From: Campanula takesimana | Lineage: Eukaryota; Streptophyta; Magnoliopsida; Asterales; Campanulaceae | DNA length: 64,000 nt | Assembly (NCBI GenBank): GCA_026119855.1 | Contig: JAOWBW010000159.1 | Location: forward strand, 1,541,026-1,605,025 | Direction of reading: 5' to 3' | In this document: positions 1 to 11,309 of the stretch, one piece after another | How positions within the stretch are numbered: position 1 is the stretch's first letter | How the letters are laid out: the number at the start of each line of letters is the position of its first letter | The notes under the pieces: generated by a model | Databases searched by the model: none | What the model was told of the DNA's origin: nothing | The model's input: the letters and a program-made list of their open reading frames with translations, nothing else | Position numbers and translations under genes: made by a program

Positions 1-3000
1 TTATTTTCTATTTTTACTATATAAATGGAACGATTTCGAATATTGAGTGGCTGTTCTTTTTCCAACCTAGGTGACCAAGATTTTTATTTTTTTTAATAAC
101 GGCGATGGAGGATCGAAAAAAAAAAAGTCCAAGTAAAGGCTCACTGGAAAAAAACTTGGACTAACAGAAAATACAGGTGAAGTTGTAAATACTCCGTCAA
201 GTTCAAAATAAATGTAGTTTTGAAAGCTGATATTTAATTCAAAATATTTGTCGCTTTTAAGCTTAAAACCTTTAAATTTAAAATTTAATTTACCTTTATA
301 TTAAAACTTGTTCATTGCCTTGCTTAAACATTCAAAATGAAGTAATGCATAATAGAAAAATAAGTAATAAAACTACTTCTGTTTCTTTTTAATATGTAAA
401 AACCTTCAAAACCACATCTATTTTAAATTAAATGGAGTTCCATAAAAAAAAAAAAAAGGAGTAATAAACAACAGATAAGATAGAAAGACCCATTCTTCAT
501 AATAAAGTGGGCCGGTTATTTCGAAGTGAATAAACATTTATGGCACCCATCCTCTTTTAATAATGGCCCATACCAAGTATCCAGATTTTCCACTATCCAG
601 TTTAATTATGTCCATGCACCCAAAAAATTATAAAATTTTGATCACAAATTAGATTGGTAAACTTTGATGGGATGTTTATTAATACTCCCCCGACAAGAGT
701 CCTACCCCCAAATCTCACGCTTATTAGGAAAAGTGCTTAAAGATGAATAAACAATTGCAAGTGGGTAGAAATCAGGAGAGAGAGTGTGTAAAATTACATT
801 CTACTCCTATAGGCCAAGACACACAAGGAGATGTTTTTCTATAAATATATCAATTTTGTAATGGCATATGTATAAAAGATACTATTCAAATTTTGCCATT
901 TTAGGAATGGGACTCTTACTCTGGGACGGACTAAAAAGGAAAATAGGACTCTTATCCAGAAGGAGTACTAATTAATACTTACAAACACACCATCCAACCG
1001 CATACAGACAACACTGTTTATAAGCAAACTTTGTGAGATTTTTTTCCGACTTTAATAATAGTACTCTTCCTTTCAAATTTAAGAAAAACATAATTCTATA
1101 AAGCCTTCTATTTTTAATTCTAATATTTTTTTCTTACGAGTCATCTAAAAAATCAAGCATGTGGTCGATTTGGATATTTGCAGTCAATTGATTTTGTCTT
1201 TAATTTGCAAGCGATGTTGACTATACTTTCGATCACAAATGAGTTGTCTCTAGCTTTGGAAAGGATAGATATCGATATTTTGAATGCTATGTCGCTTGTT
1301 AAATTGAGTAAGGAAAAATTGCAAATGACAAGAAATGATGGGTGAGAATCTCTTCTAAAGAAGGTAATTGACTTTTGCGGCAAGAATAACATTGGTTGTT
1401 TGGATATGAACGGTGGATATATTAATCTTTACCATATTCCCATGTTACAGACGATTTCCATTATCGTGTGGAGTGTCTCTATACTATTTTGGATAAACAT
1501 AATTTAGAGATTAATGATCGGTTCAATGAAATAAATTATGACTCGTTAATTTGAATCCAAGTAATATATTTGTTGATTTTGATTCATCAAAATTGATAAG
1601 GTTGGCTAATTTTATCCGGATGACTTTGTAAGTGTGGCAATTTGATGCACACGTTTTTTATTAGTCTAAATATTTATTTTTGGAATTTATGTCTTTCTTT
1701 ATTTTAGGTAGAATTGTAAATATCTTTTTATTATTTTTATTTACTAACATACTAATGATTTAGTTAGTTTTGGTGGATATCTTTTTATATTTTTGTAGAT
1801 ATCTCTCGCGGATAGGAGCAACATTTTAGGAATAGATGGAGCAGATCTCTTTTGAGTAATCTCCAAGATATGATTGGATTTGGTGAAGACTTCTTTGTCT
1901 ATAAAAAGGACTACAAGGCTTCATTATTCCTTATGCATTCTAAGTTTTTCTCCTGCGATTCATAGCTTGAGAGAGTGTCTTTACTAAGAGAATTCTTTGT
2001 AACACAAGTTCTTACTAGAACTTGTTTTTAGTATTTAGTGTTTTAATCTTTGGTAGCTTCTCTTGATTTTTTTCTTTGTAATCAAACATAACGTTTTAAT
2101 AAAGAGAAGTTTTTGTTGTCTACAGCATATTGCTGTAGATGTGTTAAATAATTCGTGTCTGATTTTTATTCCGCTGCAAATTCTGTTTGGTGTAGTTGTA
2201 ACCACATCAGTGTCTACACTGCGTCTCTGTTATTTATTTTTCTGACTATTCTAGCTATCAGTACTTTCAGACTTCATAGTACTTTCAGACTTCATTTATC
2301 ATGAATGTAAAGCTCTTGAAAATCAACTAGATACATATATTATGGATTTGCGATCAGACGACATATTTGGTCAATTGCAGGGTCTTTGCGGATTTGTGCA
2401 TACTTCTAATAACAACAAGAAAATACTTGTCATAACTATTGGTGTTTCGACGGTTGAAGTTGGCATTTATTTTGTCGGTAGCAATTGCAAGTGTGGAAAG
2501 ATGCTTCTCTGGGATGAAATTGTCAAGAACGATTTACGAAACAAGATTGCGAATAGTTTTTAAATGATTGTCGTTTATGCTACAATGAAAAAGATATGCA
2601 ACAAATTTAAATTTGAATATTTTTTTTCCCGTATGCGACGATTGTATTTGAAGTTATGTATTGTAATGTAATTGCGTTACATAAAATTTTGGTTTAAAGT
2701 TATACTGTATAGTGTAAATTGTGCACCCTTGTTTAGAGATCATAGATCCGCCATTCTTTCTTCTCTCTAAAATCGAGCAAAAAATGATCCTGGGATTGAA
2801 TCACATTTATTGAGTTGGATGCTTCCCATTGTAGTTATTTGAAAGAGAATGAATAAACATAAAATACATAACATTTGTCTCCGGCTAATATCTTTCAGCA
2901 TCAGAGTGACTACATTGTACTAAATTGCCAATACGAACTGACAAGAGTTTAGGGTGCTCAAGAATATGGGAAATAATAAAGTTATAAAAGATGGTTACAA

Positions 3001-3328
3001 AATGTGATTTACAAAATGAGGTTTCATAATTGTGTTGATTTTTTAATTGGAGTGTGCCGGGTCTACTATCGATGTGACCAAGAAAATATCGCCTTGTATC
3101 ATTTATTTTGTAAGCCTAGCATTGTCACATGAAAAGTCGGTCATGGAGGCGGATATCTCGGGATTGATTGCTATCAAAATAAGTGTTCCACCTCTAAAAA
3201 AAAAAATTATAAGTCCAAATTTATAATGATGTAAGTAAGGTACTAATTAATAAAAAAACAACATTAAGTTATAAGAGCAAAAAGCAGAAAACCCGTTTGT
3301 GGTTTCTACATTGTGCGAATAACTTCAT
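1..3328. other. AT-rich intergenic DNA, no gene recognised
   Basis: I see no supported gene here. Remnants of Stowaway-like ends lie near 905-970 (a segment like the 63194 element). The stretch about 1630-2250 reads like a degraded LTR or an old promoter/UTR, with a TATA-like ATAAAAAGG near 1898, but no partner LTR, primer site or TSD was found. A 73-codon frame at 2342-2563 has no recognisable motif. Confidence 0.4.
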
Positions 3329-3830
3329 TTTTTATTTATTTTTTTATTTTTTTATAAGTTGTAACATATTATTTCATTCCAAGACAATTGTCATCGTTTA
3401 CAAGCCCTTATGAAATCTATTACATATCTATAACCTTGTCTATTACAAATTCTTATGGAACATATTACAGAGAAATGATATTTGCCTACACGTTATTCAC
3501 CCCTAGACGCCCCGCGCCATCTGGTAGTCTTCTTCCCATAAACGTCCTTGCGCCATCTGGTAGTCCGCTTGACATAGGCGCCATCTGAGTTACCTGTAGA
3601 TGGACAACCTACCCCAATGGGGCAGAGTAACACAAGTTCTCCACTTTCCCCTAAAAGAGGTCGAACTTGGGACCTTCCACTATAGGCGCGCTTCTTAAAC
3701 AAAGGGGGAAAGGGGCTTTCAAAAAAAAAAAAAAAAGGGGGGGGGGGGGTGAGGAGGGGGATTCGAACTTGGGACCTCCTAATAGGCTCAAGCCCTATTA
3801 GGCACATAAACTCTCTTACCTTAAAATGTT
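3329..3830 (-). repeat. SINE-like retroposon (copy a) with tRNA-like B box
   Basis: This segment resembles 61190-61550: both have a T-rich left edge (a poly-A tail if read on the minus strand), the block 'gcgccatctggtagt' repeated twice, and a minus-strand end resembling a pol III B box (GTTCGA near 3660 and again near 3770). A poly-A/poly-G tract at 3721-3750 precedes a second B-box-like piece at 3750-3800, so two fragments may be joined. The tRNA-related SINE assignment is inferred from the B-box-like sequence and A-rich tail. No clean target duplication was found. Confidence 0.5.
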
Positions 3831-3840
3831 ATAAACATTA

Positions 3841-4124
3841 CTCCCTCCGTTCCAGTTTACTTGATACTTATTTTCATTTTGGGCTGTCCCAGCTCACTTG
3901 ACACTTCCTAAAATAGCATACTTTTTATAATTTTATATTCACTCTACCCCACCACTCATTCTCTCTCTTCATTTTCCACCACTCAATTTATTCAACCAAC
4001 ACTACTTTTTACCCACTCATTCTCTCTCTTCATTTTCTACCACATATTTTCCTTATTTTATTAATTCTCTTTAATTATTGTGTCCACCACATGAGTGTCA
4101 AGTGAGGTGGGACGGAGGAGGGAG
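3841..4124. mobile_element. Stowaway-type MITE (Tc1/mariner)
   Basis: The ends are inverted CTCCCTCCGT... / ...GACGGAGGAGGGAG with TA on both sides. There is no coding capacity. Confidence 0.85.
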
Positions 4125-4203
4125 TAATCTTTATCGTCCAAACTAACAACTTGTGTGGTACACGCTTGATTTTGCAGCGTGAAACTATTCTTCGGCCAAC
4201 AAA

Positions 4204-4208
4204 TCTAT

Positions 4209-4246
<38 letters not shown>

Positions 4247-5092
4247 GTTGGTGAGGAGTGTTGTGGATTTGACATGTGGACATATTTTAATAAAAACTTG
4301 ATTTTAGAGAAGCCACATCAACATCATCTTAAAATCTAAATGACTTTTGATATTCTCACTCTTAGCTAATACTATTAGTTAATCATATTAGTAATTATAT
4401 GAGTTAACTATTACTATTAATAGTATAAGTTAACTATTACTATTAATAGTATTAGTTAACAATATTAGTTACAATACAAGTTAAATATTACTATTAATAG
4501 TATTAGTTAACTATAATAGTTACTATATTAGTTAGCTATTACTATTAATAGTATTAGTTAACTATTACTATTAATAGTATTAGTTAACTATAATAGTTAC
4601 TATATATAAGTTAATTATTACAATTAATAGTATTAGTTAACCATAATAGTTACTTTTTATAGATTATTTTTTTTACTATTAATAGTATTGGTTAACTATA
4701 ATAGGCTACATACATTAACTATTACCATTATTAGTATTAGTTAATTATAATAGTTATTGTATAAGTTAGATTATTAATTTTTAATATTAATTAATCATAA
4801 TAGTTACTATATCAATTAACTATTACTATTAATAATATTATATTTTATTATAATAATTATATTAATAATTATTATTATATAGATTAATCATTGCTATTAA
4901 TATATATTAACAATTACTATCAATAGTATTAATTAATTATAATAGTTATTATAATAATAGTAATCATATAGATTAATTTTTATTATTAATAATATTAGTT
5001 AAAATGATGATTACTATATTAGTTAACTATAATTAAAATATTTTTTAAGACATAGTATTGGTTTTCCGTGCAGAGCACGGGTTACCCGCTAG
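4204..5092 (+). mobile_element. Helitron (non-autonomous) with TAGTTAAC-type array, copy 1
   Basis: The 5' end is TC (4204) preceded by A. The 3' end is CTAG (5089-5092) followed by T, so insertion was between A and T as Helitrons do. A hairpin (CCGTGC-aga-GCACGG, 5066-5080) stands 8 bases before the CTAG end. After a (TA)n run and a short unique head, about 650 bp consist of diverged repeats of 'ttaactattactattaatag'. A second copy in opposite orientation (58810-59793) shares head, array, hairpin and end. There is no Rep/helicase gene. Confidence 0.8.
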
Positions 5093-5953
5093 TCTTTATA
5101 AGATGACGAGCGTGTATCACACAATGGAGAAATGTTCGAGAGTTTAATACAACATTTTAGACGTTAACAATATATTTAAAAGCGTTATTGAGTTTACGTG
5201 TCTAATATAAAAGCAGAAAGTAATTACCCACATAAAAAAAAAAATCACAGAGGTTTTTCTGTTTTTTTTATCAATATTGAACAAATTACTACTTCATAGA
5301 GCAAAAAATGCTTTATTAAGTTTTCCCCTTTTCTATTTAACGAAATAAGTTTACATTTATCAAATCAAATACAAAACATTTAAACTTTATTTCAATGGAA
5401 TAATCAAACAAAATAAGAACTTTATTTCAATAAAAAAAAAAATGAGGTACTATCCATGCCTCCTACTTGATGGAATTTTGTCCCTTAATCGCATAGCTGC
5501 GTAACCTTCACTAATAATACTTGCTATATAAATCATCTCCTCAATAGAAGGGAGGGAGAAATAATTCTAAATAAATAGAAAAAAAAAAAAACAAAAAAAA
5601 AACATAGGAAGTTGTATACTACTCCCTCTCTGTCCCGTAAAGACAGTCCCCTTTTTTTTTGTTATTACGAATGAACTTTGAGTAATAATTTAGGCTACTT
5701 TTAATTATCTAAATGAAAATCTAAAAATTGATATTGATAGTATTTATAATGGTGTATCAACAACAAGTTGTAAATTTTCATTAGAATAACTAAAAGTGGT
5801 CTAAATTGTTGCTCAAAGTTTTTTCCTAATAACAACGAAAAAAAGAGGGACTATCTTTCTGGGAGAGAGCAAAAGTATGTTATACCTCCTATGTGGTAAA
5901 TGGCAGACTGCCCCATACAACACTTCAATGCATGTCACCATACTCGTGCGTTT
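5093..5953. other. ACC synthase 3' flank, AT-rich; decayed Stowaway at about 5622-5876
   Basis: There is no gene. The ends 'ctccctctctgtccc' (5622) and 'gggactatctttctgggagag' (about 5850-5870) mark an old Stowaway-like element. The 3' UTR and poly-A signals of ACC synthase should lie between about 5700 and 5953, but I cannot choose one site. Confidence 0.5.
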
Positions 5954-8930
5954 TTAGGTTTTGGCCCGAACAAGGGGTGACGAAAGGGGCGAAACAGGGG
6001 ACATGATCATGAAATCATCAAATCCGCGAAAAGGTAAATTGACTTGAAGATTCCGATATTGCCCACACCGGCTCTTAACGTCGTTAGTTACCTCCGTTAG
6101 TTTCGTTTCCATGACAAAGCACCTAATCCTTCGTAACGCGATTTTCATAGTCTCATCATCCATGTTAGCAAAGCAAACCCTAAACCAACCTGGCTCCGAG
6201 CAATGAAAAGACGAGCCAGGCGAAACATTGAGCTTAACTTCATGGATTATAACTCGCCAAAGCTCCATTTCGGCCTCATAAGTTGACTCCTTAAGTAGCC
6301 TACCTAAATCCATCCAAAAAAATAGCCCGGCATTGCTCTTCAAGCTGAAAATCCCTACTTGTGCAAGTCCTTTAGTCAAGTCTCCGTGCCTTTTTCGTAG
6401 TTTTTCTCTATTTTTAGTAATGAAATTCTCCACGAATGTATCATCCGAAAGCATTGATGCTAGTAAATGTTGTGTTTGGGTCGATACCAACCCAAAACTA
6501 GACATTTTTCTAGCAATATTTACGACTAAATTGTTGTACGAGTACACGATTCCAACTCTAAAGCCGGGGAATCCCATGTCCTTGGATAGACTATACACAA
6601 TGTGGATTAAATCGTGATTGCATTTTATGTCTTCTTCATTTATTATCTCTGCAATGCTGATAAACTCTGGCTTCTTGGAAACCGTGCCCGCGTAGATCTC
6701 ATCGCATACGAGATGAATGTTTTTTTCATTGACAAACCTTACTAGGTTTTTTAGGGTTTCTCTATCTATTATAGTGCCCAAAGGGTTTGATGGATTGGTT
6801 ACAAGTAGACCTTTGACTTTGATATTGGATGCTTGAGCTTTCTCATATGCTTCTTCCAAGGCCTTTTTGGTGATCTTGAAATTGTTTGAGCTTTTACAAA
6901 CAACAGGAACTAGTTGTACCCCTGTTCTCCATCTCAAATCGCGTTCGAATCTGCAAATAAAATAAAAATACTTGAATAAAATTGAAATAAAAATAGTTGA
7001 ATTATGAAAAATAAGAGTGAAAAAGAGGTTTTATGGATATATTTATATACCCTGGATAGTATGGAGTTGGCACCATAAATGCCTCACCAGGATCAGCTAA
7101 GCAGAATGCCACCATTTCATGAGCCCCGGTTGCTCCACCGCTCATGACAATGCGGTTCGGGTCAAATTTGACCCTGTCTCCTCTTACCTTTCCCATAAAA
7201 TTTGCTACAGCCTGCAAATTTACATTTGAAAAGTTTTATAAACACCGCGCATTTTGGGATTATTATTTATACTGCAAAAAGACATACTCCCTCGTCACAA
7301 AATAATTGTTACGTTTTTAAGGAAGGTGGTTTACTAGTTTGTACATTGCTTGTACAATGTTAATTTGTACCAACTCTTTTTCCTTATTTAGAACTGTGAT
7401 ATATATTTTGAACGAAAATAATATGGCTTTTATTATTTATTATGAGACGGAGGGGTTAATACAAAGTAGAACACTAAATCAGTAAAACAAATTAACAACA
7501 ATGGGAAGTTGGAGATCAAATCACTTGTACCACTTTTGTGTACCACATGGTGTACTAGTGATCCAACGGTTATGAGTTATTAAGGTTGCTATCAAGATTT
7601 TATTATCAATGATGGTAGCCGTCGGATCACCAAAGGTACACAATGTGGTACATAGATGTGGTACATGTGATCTCATCTCGGAAAGTTGTCTTACGTTTGT
7701 GAACGCTGGCAAACCATGATAATCCTGAAATATAGCAATATCCTTAAACTGGTCGACTCCTTGATCAGTGCAAATGGAGGCTTTTGGGTTGTTTTGAACC
7801 CATTCCTGGATCAAATCAAAGCAAAGCTGCAAAAAAAGCAATAAACAAATGAAAATTAGCTTCATGCTTAATTGCTTATCAATCTTTTGCATTTTCCCAA
7901 CCTGTAGTGGCTAACTGTAGATTTGCTGCTACACTGCAACAATCAGTACAGTATAGATAAATAGCACATTTTATTTTATTTTATTTTATTGGTATAGGTG
8001 AGCGGCTAAGATCAAATGGGCAGAAGAAATTTGTCTCAGTGTGTGCCATATAACCTCTGCCGCACATATTAAAAAAAAGGGTTAATTACAAATTAGGGCC
8101 TAAAGTCTAGTATGAAGTCCCCAAACGGGGCCTGACTTTTTTTTTAGCGAATTAGGGCCTGAATTGACATTTATTCCCCAAATCAGGGCTTTTTGACGAT
8201 TTCCATCCAAAAAATCCGTTAATTTAACATGTGCGTTGCATATGACTTTGAAGGAAGGGTTTTTTGTCATTTTGCGTTCAAGGCTTGGTTAGATATCGAT
8301 TAAGGATGGATGGGGCTTCATTACAACGAAATTGCAGAGAAGTTAAAGAGGTTTTCAACAAATTCTGTTAAGTTAACACGTGTGTTGCATATGGCTTTTT
8401 ATAGTCAATTCACGTTAAATTTGACCATACGAGGACATTTTCGCGCTTTATAGAGCTAGTCCTAATGCGAAATGAAAAAAAAACGTCTCATTCAAAGTCA
8501 TAGACAACATACATGTTAACTTAACGGAAGTTTTGGATGGAAATCGTCAAAAATCTCTAACTTGGGCAAAAATATGTCAATTCAGACCCTAATTCGCTAA
8601 AAAAAAAAGCCAGTCCCCGTTTGGGGACCTTATACGAGATGTTAGGCCCTAATTTGTAATTAACCCTAAAAAAAAAAGGTAAAAGCGACATTTATCCGTG
8701 TCATCTGCTGAAAAGCAAATTTGCTACTACAACAGTGTCATCGTATTTAAATTAGTTACCTGATTTTCGGCTAGGCCCATTTGGATAACCCCACTAGGGT
8801 TCTGAACGGGATGATACGGATCACTATTGTAAGCTTTCCAACCATCAAAATAAGCCGAGTTTTCGCCATGTCCATCGCTGTTGGCTATCTTAGACAACAA
8901 ATTCTTTTTGTTGCTAAAAGTAAACTCCAT
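5954..8930 (-). CDS. ACS: 1-aminocyclopropane-1-carboxylate synthase (ACC synthase, type I-like)
   Basis: PLP enzyme converting S-adenosylmethionine to ACC, the committed step of ethylene synthesis, in the cytosol. Exons in transcript order: 8760-8930, 7695-7826, 7051-7211, 5954-6950; phases agree and give 486 aa, the usual family length. Visible motifs: MGLAENQ at the end of exon 1, FQDYHGLPAF, RIVMSGGATGA, NPSNPLGT, CDEIYAG, and SLSKDMGFPGFRVG, whose Lys is residue 278, the number of the PLP lysine in tomato ACS2. The C-terminus holds three Ser-Pro sites (about S472, S475, S479) before LVRAKT, matching the MPK-phosphorylated tail of type I enzymes. The Ser of the usual RLSF calcium-dependent-kinase site is absent (QVNLPF here). 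Introns 1 and 2 carry transposons. The start is the first ATG, with the family-typical N-terminus. Confidence 0.96.
7287..7456. mobile_element. Stowaway-like MITE in ACC synthase intron 2
   Basis: The ends are CTCCCTCGTCACAAAATAAT and ATTATGAGACGGAGGGG-like, flanked by TA/TTA. It lies wholly in the intron between 7211 and 7695. Confidence 0.65.
7512..7679. mobile_element. Mutator-type MITE, GTACCAC family, copy 1 (ACC synthase intron 2)
   Basis: The inverted ends start GAGAT(C/G)A and contain repeated GTACCAC/TGTACC. They are flanked by a 9-base duplication with one mismatch (GGGAAGTTG, 7503-7511; GGAAAGTTG, 7680-7688). The right duplication ends seven bases before exon 2, close to the splice donor of intron 2. 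Confidence 0.8.
8079..8666. mobile_element. Mutator-like foldback element in ACC synthase intron 1
   Basis: Long inverted ends (GGGTTAATTACAAATTAGGG... and its complement) run about 140-180 bases each side. They are flanked by TAAAAAAAA at 8070-8078 and 8667-8675, a 9-base duplication, though a low-complexity one. There is no transposase. Transcription of the ACS intron would give a long hairpin. Confidence 0.65.
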
Positions 8931-9062
8931 TGTTTCTTTTTTTTTTTTTGTACTAAAAAAAAGGAGTTTTTTTTTTTTTTTTTTCTTTTGAAATTAATGG
9001 TCTACTTTTAAAAACTAAGTGTACTTCTTTGTTGAGAACTTGCTTTCCTTGGTATTTTACAC

Positions 9063-9078
9063 ACATATATATAGTATA
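9063..9078 (-). promoter_or_regulatory. Candidate TATA box of ACC synthase
   Basis: On the minus strand a CTATATATATG-type motif lies about 140 bases upstream of the ATG at 8930. The implied transcription start is near 9035 with a 5' UTR of about 100 bases containing A-rich runs. This is inferred from position and motif only. Confidence 0.4.
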
Positions 9079-9440
9079 AATCTACTTGGTTCTTATGTGG
9101 TGGCTAAAGAATCCACGAAGAAGAATGAGAAGCAAAGGTTGGTCAAGCATTTTATTTGGACACCGTCCTATGTAAATTCTTCAATAACTTAGAATGGTAG
9201 CTTTTTAATTAGTCAAATTGTTTCCTAATTTGAATGGTTTTTGACTTCTCATTGCATATACAATCAACTCTAGTTTTAGTAAACCTTGATGAATTTGAAG
9301 GGTGCTCTAATTAACATTAAACGTAGCGGAATTATGACCATCCGTGTATTAATTTATTAAACATCCTACTTCTGGTGGATATGACATGTAAATAAACGTA
9401 AATAGACACGTTGAAGATAATGTTTCGGATACAATCAGAC

Positions 9441-9611
9441 GAGTTCAAATCATCTGTGCCACTTTGTGTACCACTTCTTGTACCACAAGTGATCTAATGA
9501 CTCACAATTATTGAGATTGGTATTATAATAATATTATACAAACATGTGAATGGTTGAATTACAAGTGGTACATGGAGTGACACACAAAAGTGGTACAAGA
9601 GATCTCGACTC
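9441..9611. mobile_element. Mutator-type MITE, GTACCAC family, copy 2
   Basis: The ends GAGTTCAAATCATCTG / CAAGAGATCTCGACTC are flanked by CAATCAGAC and TAATCATAC (7 of 9 match). It stands in the ACC synthase upstream region. Confidence 0.75.
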
Positions 9612-9943
9612 TAATCATACAAGAATGTTTTAATATAGGAGTAGTAAATTTTACATCACGTTAAGAAGTTTTACTAAATTATGCAGCAGCCATGTACCTT
9701 TGAATTTTGTTTAGATGGCAGTCAGAACAGGGCTAAAATAGTTGGTCTAGTCTACTGTTCTCATACTGACGTGGCTATAGTATGTTGTACCCTCTTTTTG
9801 TTGTACCAGAAAAAAATACAGACAGTATTAATCAGGAGAGCAGATCTTCTGTACCCATCCGGTGTGCCACTCCATGTGTCAAAAGTGATCCAACGGCTCA
9901 CAGTTTTTAAGATTAACATTTTATTAATATTATTCAAACATAT

Positions 9944-10756
9944 TGAAATTGTTTGTCAATGACTTTCTGAGAACAGATGTTACCTCAAGTGTTAAGCAAC
10001 ACCCCAGGTAACACTCCAGACGGACAGAAAATACACACACAAAAATAGTAGAGTTTTTGCAGCGGAAAATAAATAGCACAAGAGAAATATTTTTCTCAAG
10101 TTATATAAATATAACTTGAGATGCCTAGATGGCGAAAACCTTATAATCAACACCAATTACAAAGTTTAAAATGGTTCCCTATACAAACTATGATATACTC
10201 TCTATGGAACCAAAGTAAGAACAAAGTACAAGATTCTATCCTAACTAAAACTCACTCAAACCCGAAGTATTTGAGTGATAAAAGAGTGTATGGAAGAAAG
10301 AATCTCAAAAGGAGCCAAGAGTACTTTGGTCTTTTTGTGCTATGGATGTGTGTATAAAATTGACTTATCTTCAATCTTCATCCAAGCATCTATTTATAGC
10401 TTCACCGTGTTGTACTCCAAGCTTCCAATGCCTTGTACATCTTCAATTAATCAGCAACTAACATTGAACTTGGTCTTCTTCACATTTACCATATTTAACA
10501 CATGTTAAATATGTTTGTTATTCCCTCTTTTACTCGGCATTTATGAATAACTCTTCAACAATTTATTCTTCACCTTTTTAACTCCATAAACCAACTTTAT
10601 TATTACCTGAAATATGGACCAACATCTTGAAAATAATATTAGGACATTAGTGTAAAAAATTACATTAGAAAGAAATATCAAATTACAAAGAATTTCGTCA
10701 CAGCACTCAGACTGTCAGTGGCAACATCTGAGGTAACACCTCCGTCTGCACTAACA
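9944..10756 (-). repeat. 3' LTR (in element orientation), with 161-base deletion
   Basis: This is about 99% identical to 23243-24216 apart from a deletion at about 10397-10400 corresponding to 23700-23860. The four-base repeat TAGC at both break points suggests slippage or microhomology repair. The deletion removes sequence directly upstream of the LTR TATA motif (CTATAAATA, minus, 10391-10399). A perfect hairpin with 11-base arms lies at 10095-10120. Confidence 0.93.
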
Positions 10757-10769
10757 ATCTCCCCCTTAA
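10757..10769 (-). promoter_or_regulatory. Polypurine tract of the copia element
   Basis: TTAAGGGGGAGAT on the minus strand directly abuts the 3' LTR, the place of plus-strand priming. Similar tracts occur near 10861-10872 (TAAGGGGGAGT) and 17848-17858, in line with the multiple polypurine tracts described for Sireviruses. Confidence 0.8.
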
Positions 10770-11309
10770 TTTGAGATTTCTTTCCAATCTCCTAAGTGTT
10801 GGTACCTGTAAAAACAAGTTAGCCATATAGCATGATAACAGAGCAAAAAACCAAAGTTAAACTCCCCCTTAATGTAGGAGTTAAACAAACAAACAAAGAT
10901 TTACAAAACAATACTAATCAAACACATATTTCAGATGTTTCTAACTAGTAGTTTTAAAACCAATGTAAGTCCAAGTTTAAAACCATAAACCAACAGGGAT
11001 TATTACCAACAAAACTACCAAAGTCTTAGTTCTAAAACATAAAGAACCAAAGTAGAAATTGTTTACACAAACCACACCACCAACAAAATTAAATTGTTTT
11101 GAAACCAAACACCATGAAAAACCATTGCCCATGATTAATGGCAACATCAACCTTCAAGAGAAATTTCCTTCTTACTCTTCTTCTTCTGTTTCTTCCTCAT
11201 CCTCCGGTTCTCCTTCCTCAGCCTGCGAACCAGCACCTGTAGTAACATCTCTAGCAGCATGACTAACCCCAGCAGCATCAACAGCATCTGTAGCAGCACT
11301 AGTACCAGC

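Noticed and set aside
1630..2250. Possible solo LTR
   Set aside because: No second copy, TSD or clear TG..CA borders in the window.
3493..3807. 104-codon frame with Phe run
   Set aside because: Reads through the SINE-like repeat and homopolymers; no family likeness.
10121..10357. 78-codon frame present in both LTRs (also 23420-23656)
   Set aside because: It is duplicated because the LTR is. No motif, and antisense to the element's transcription.
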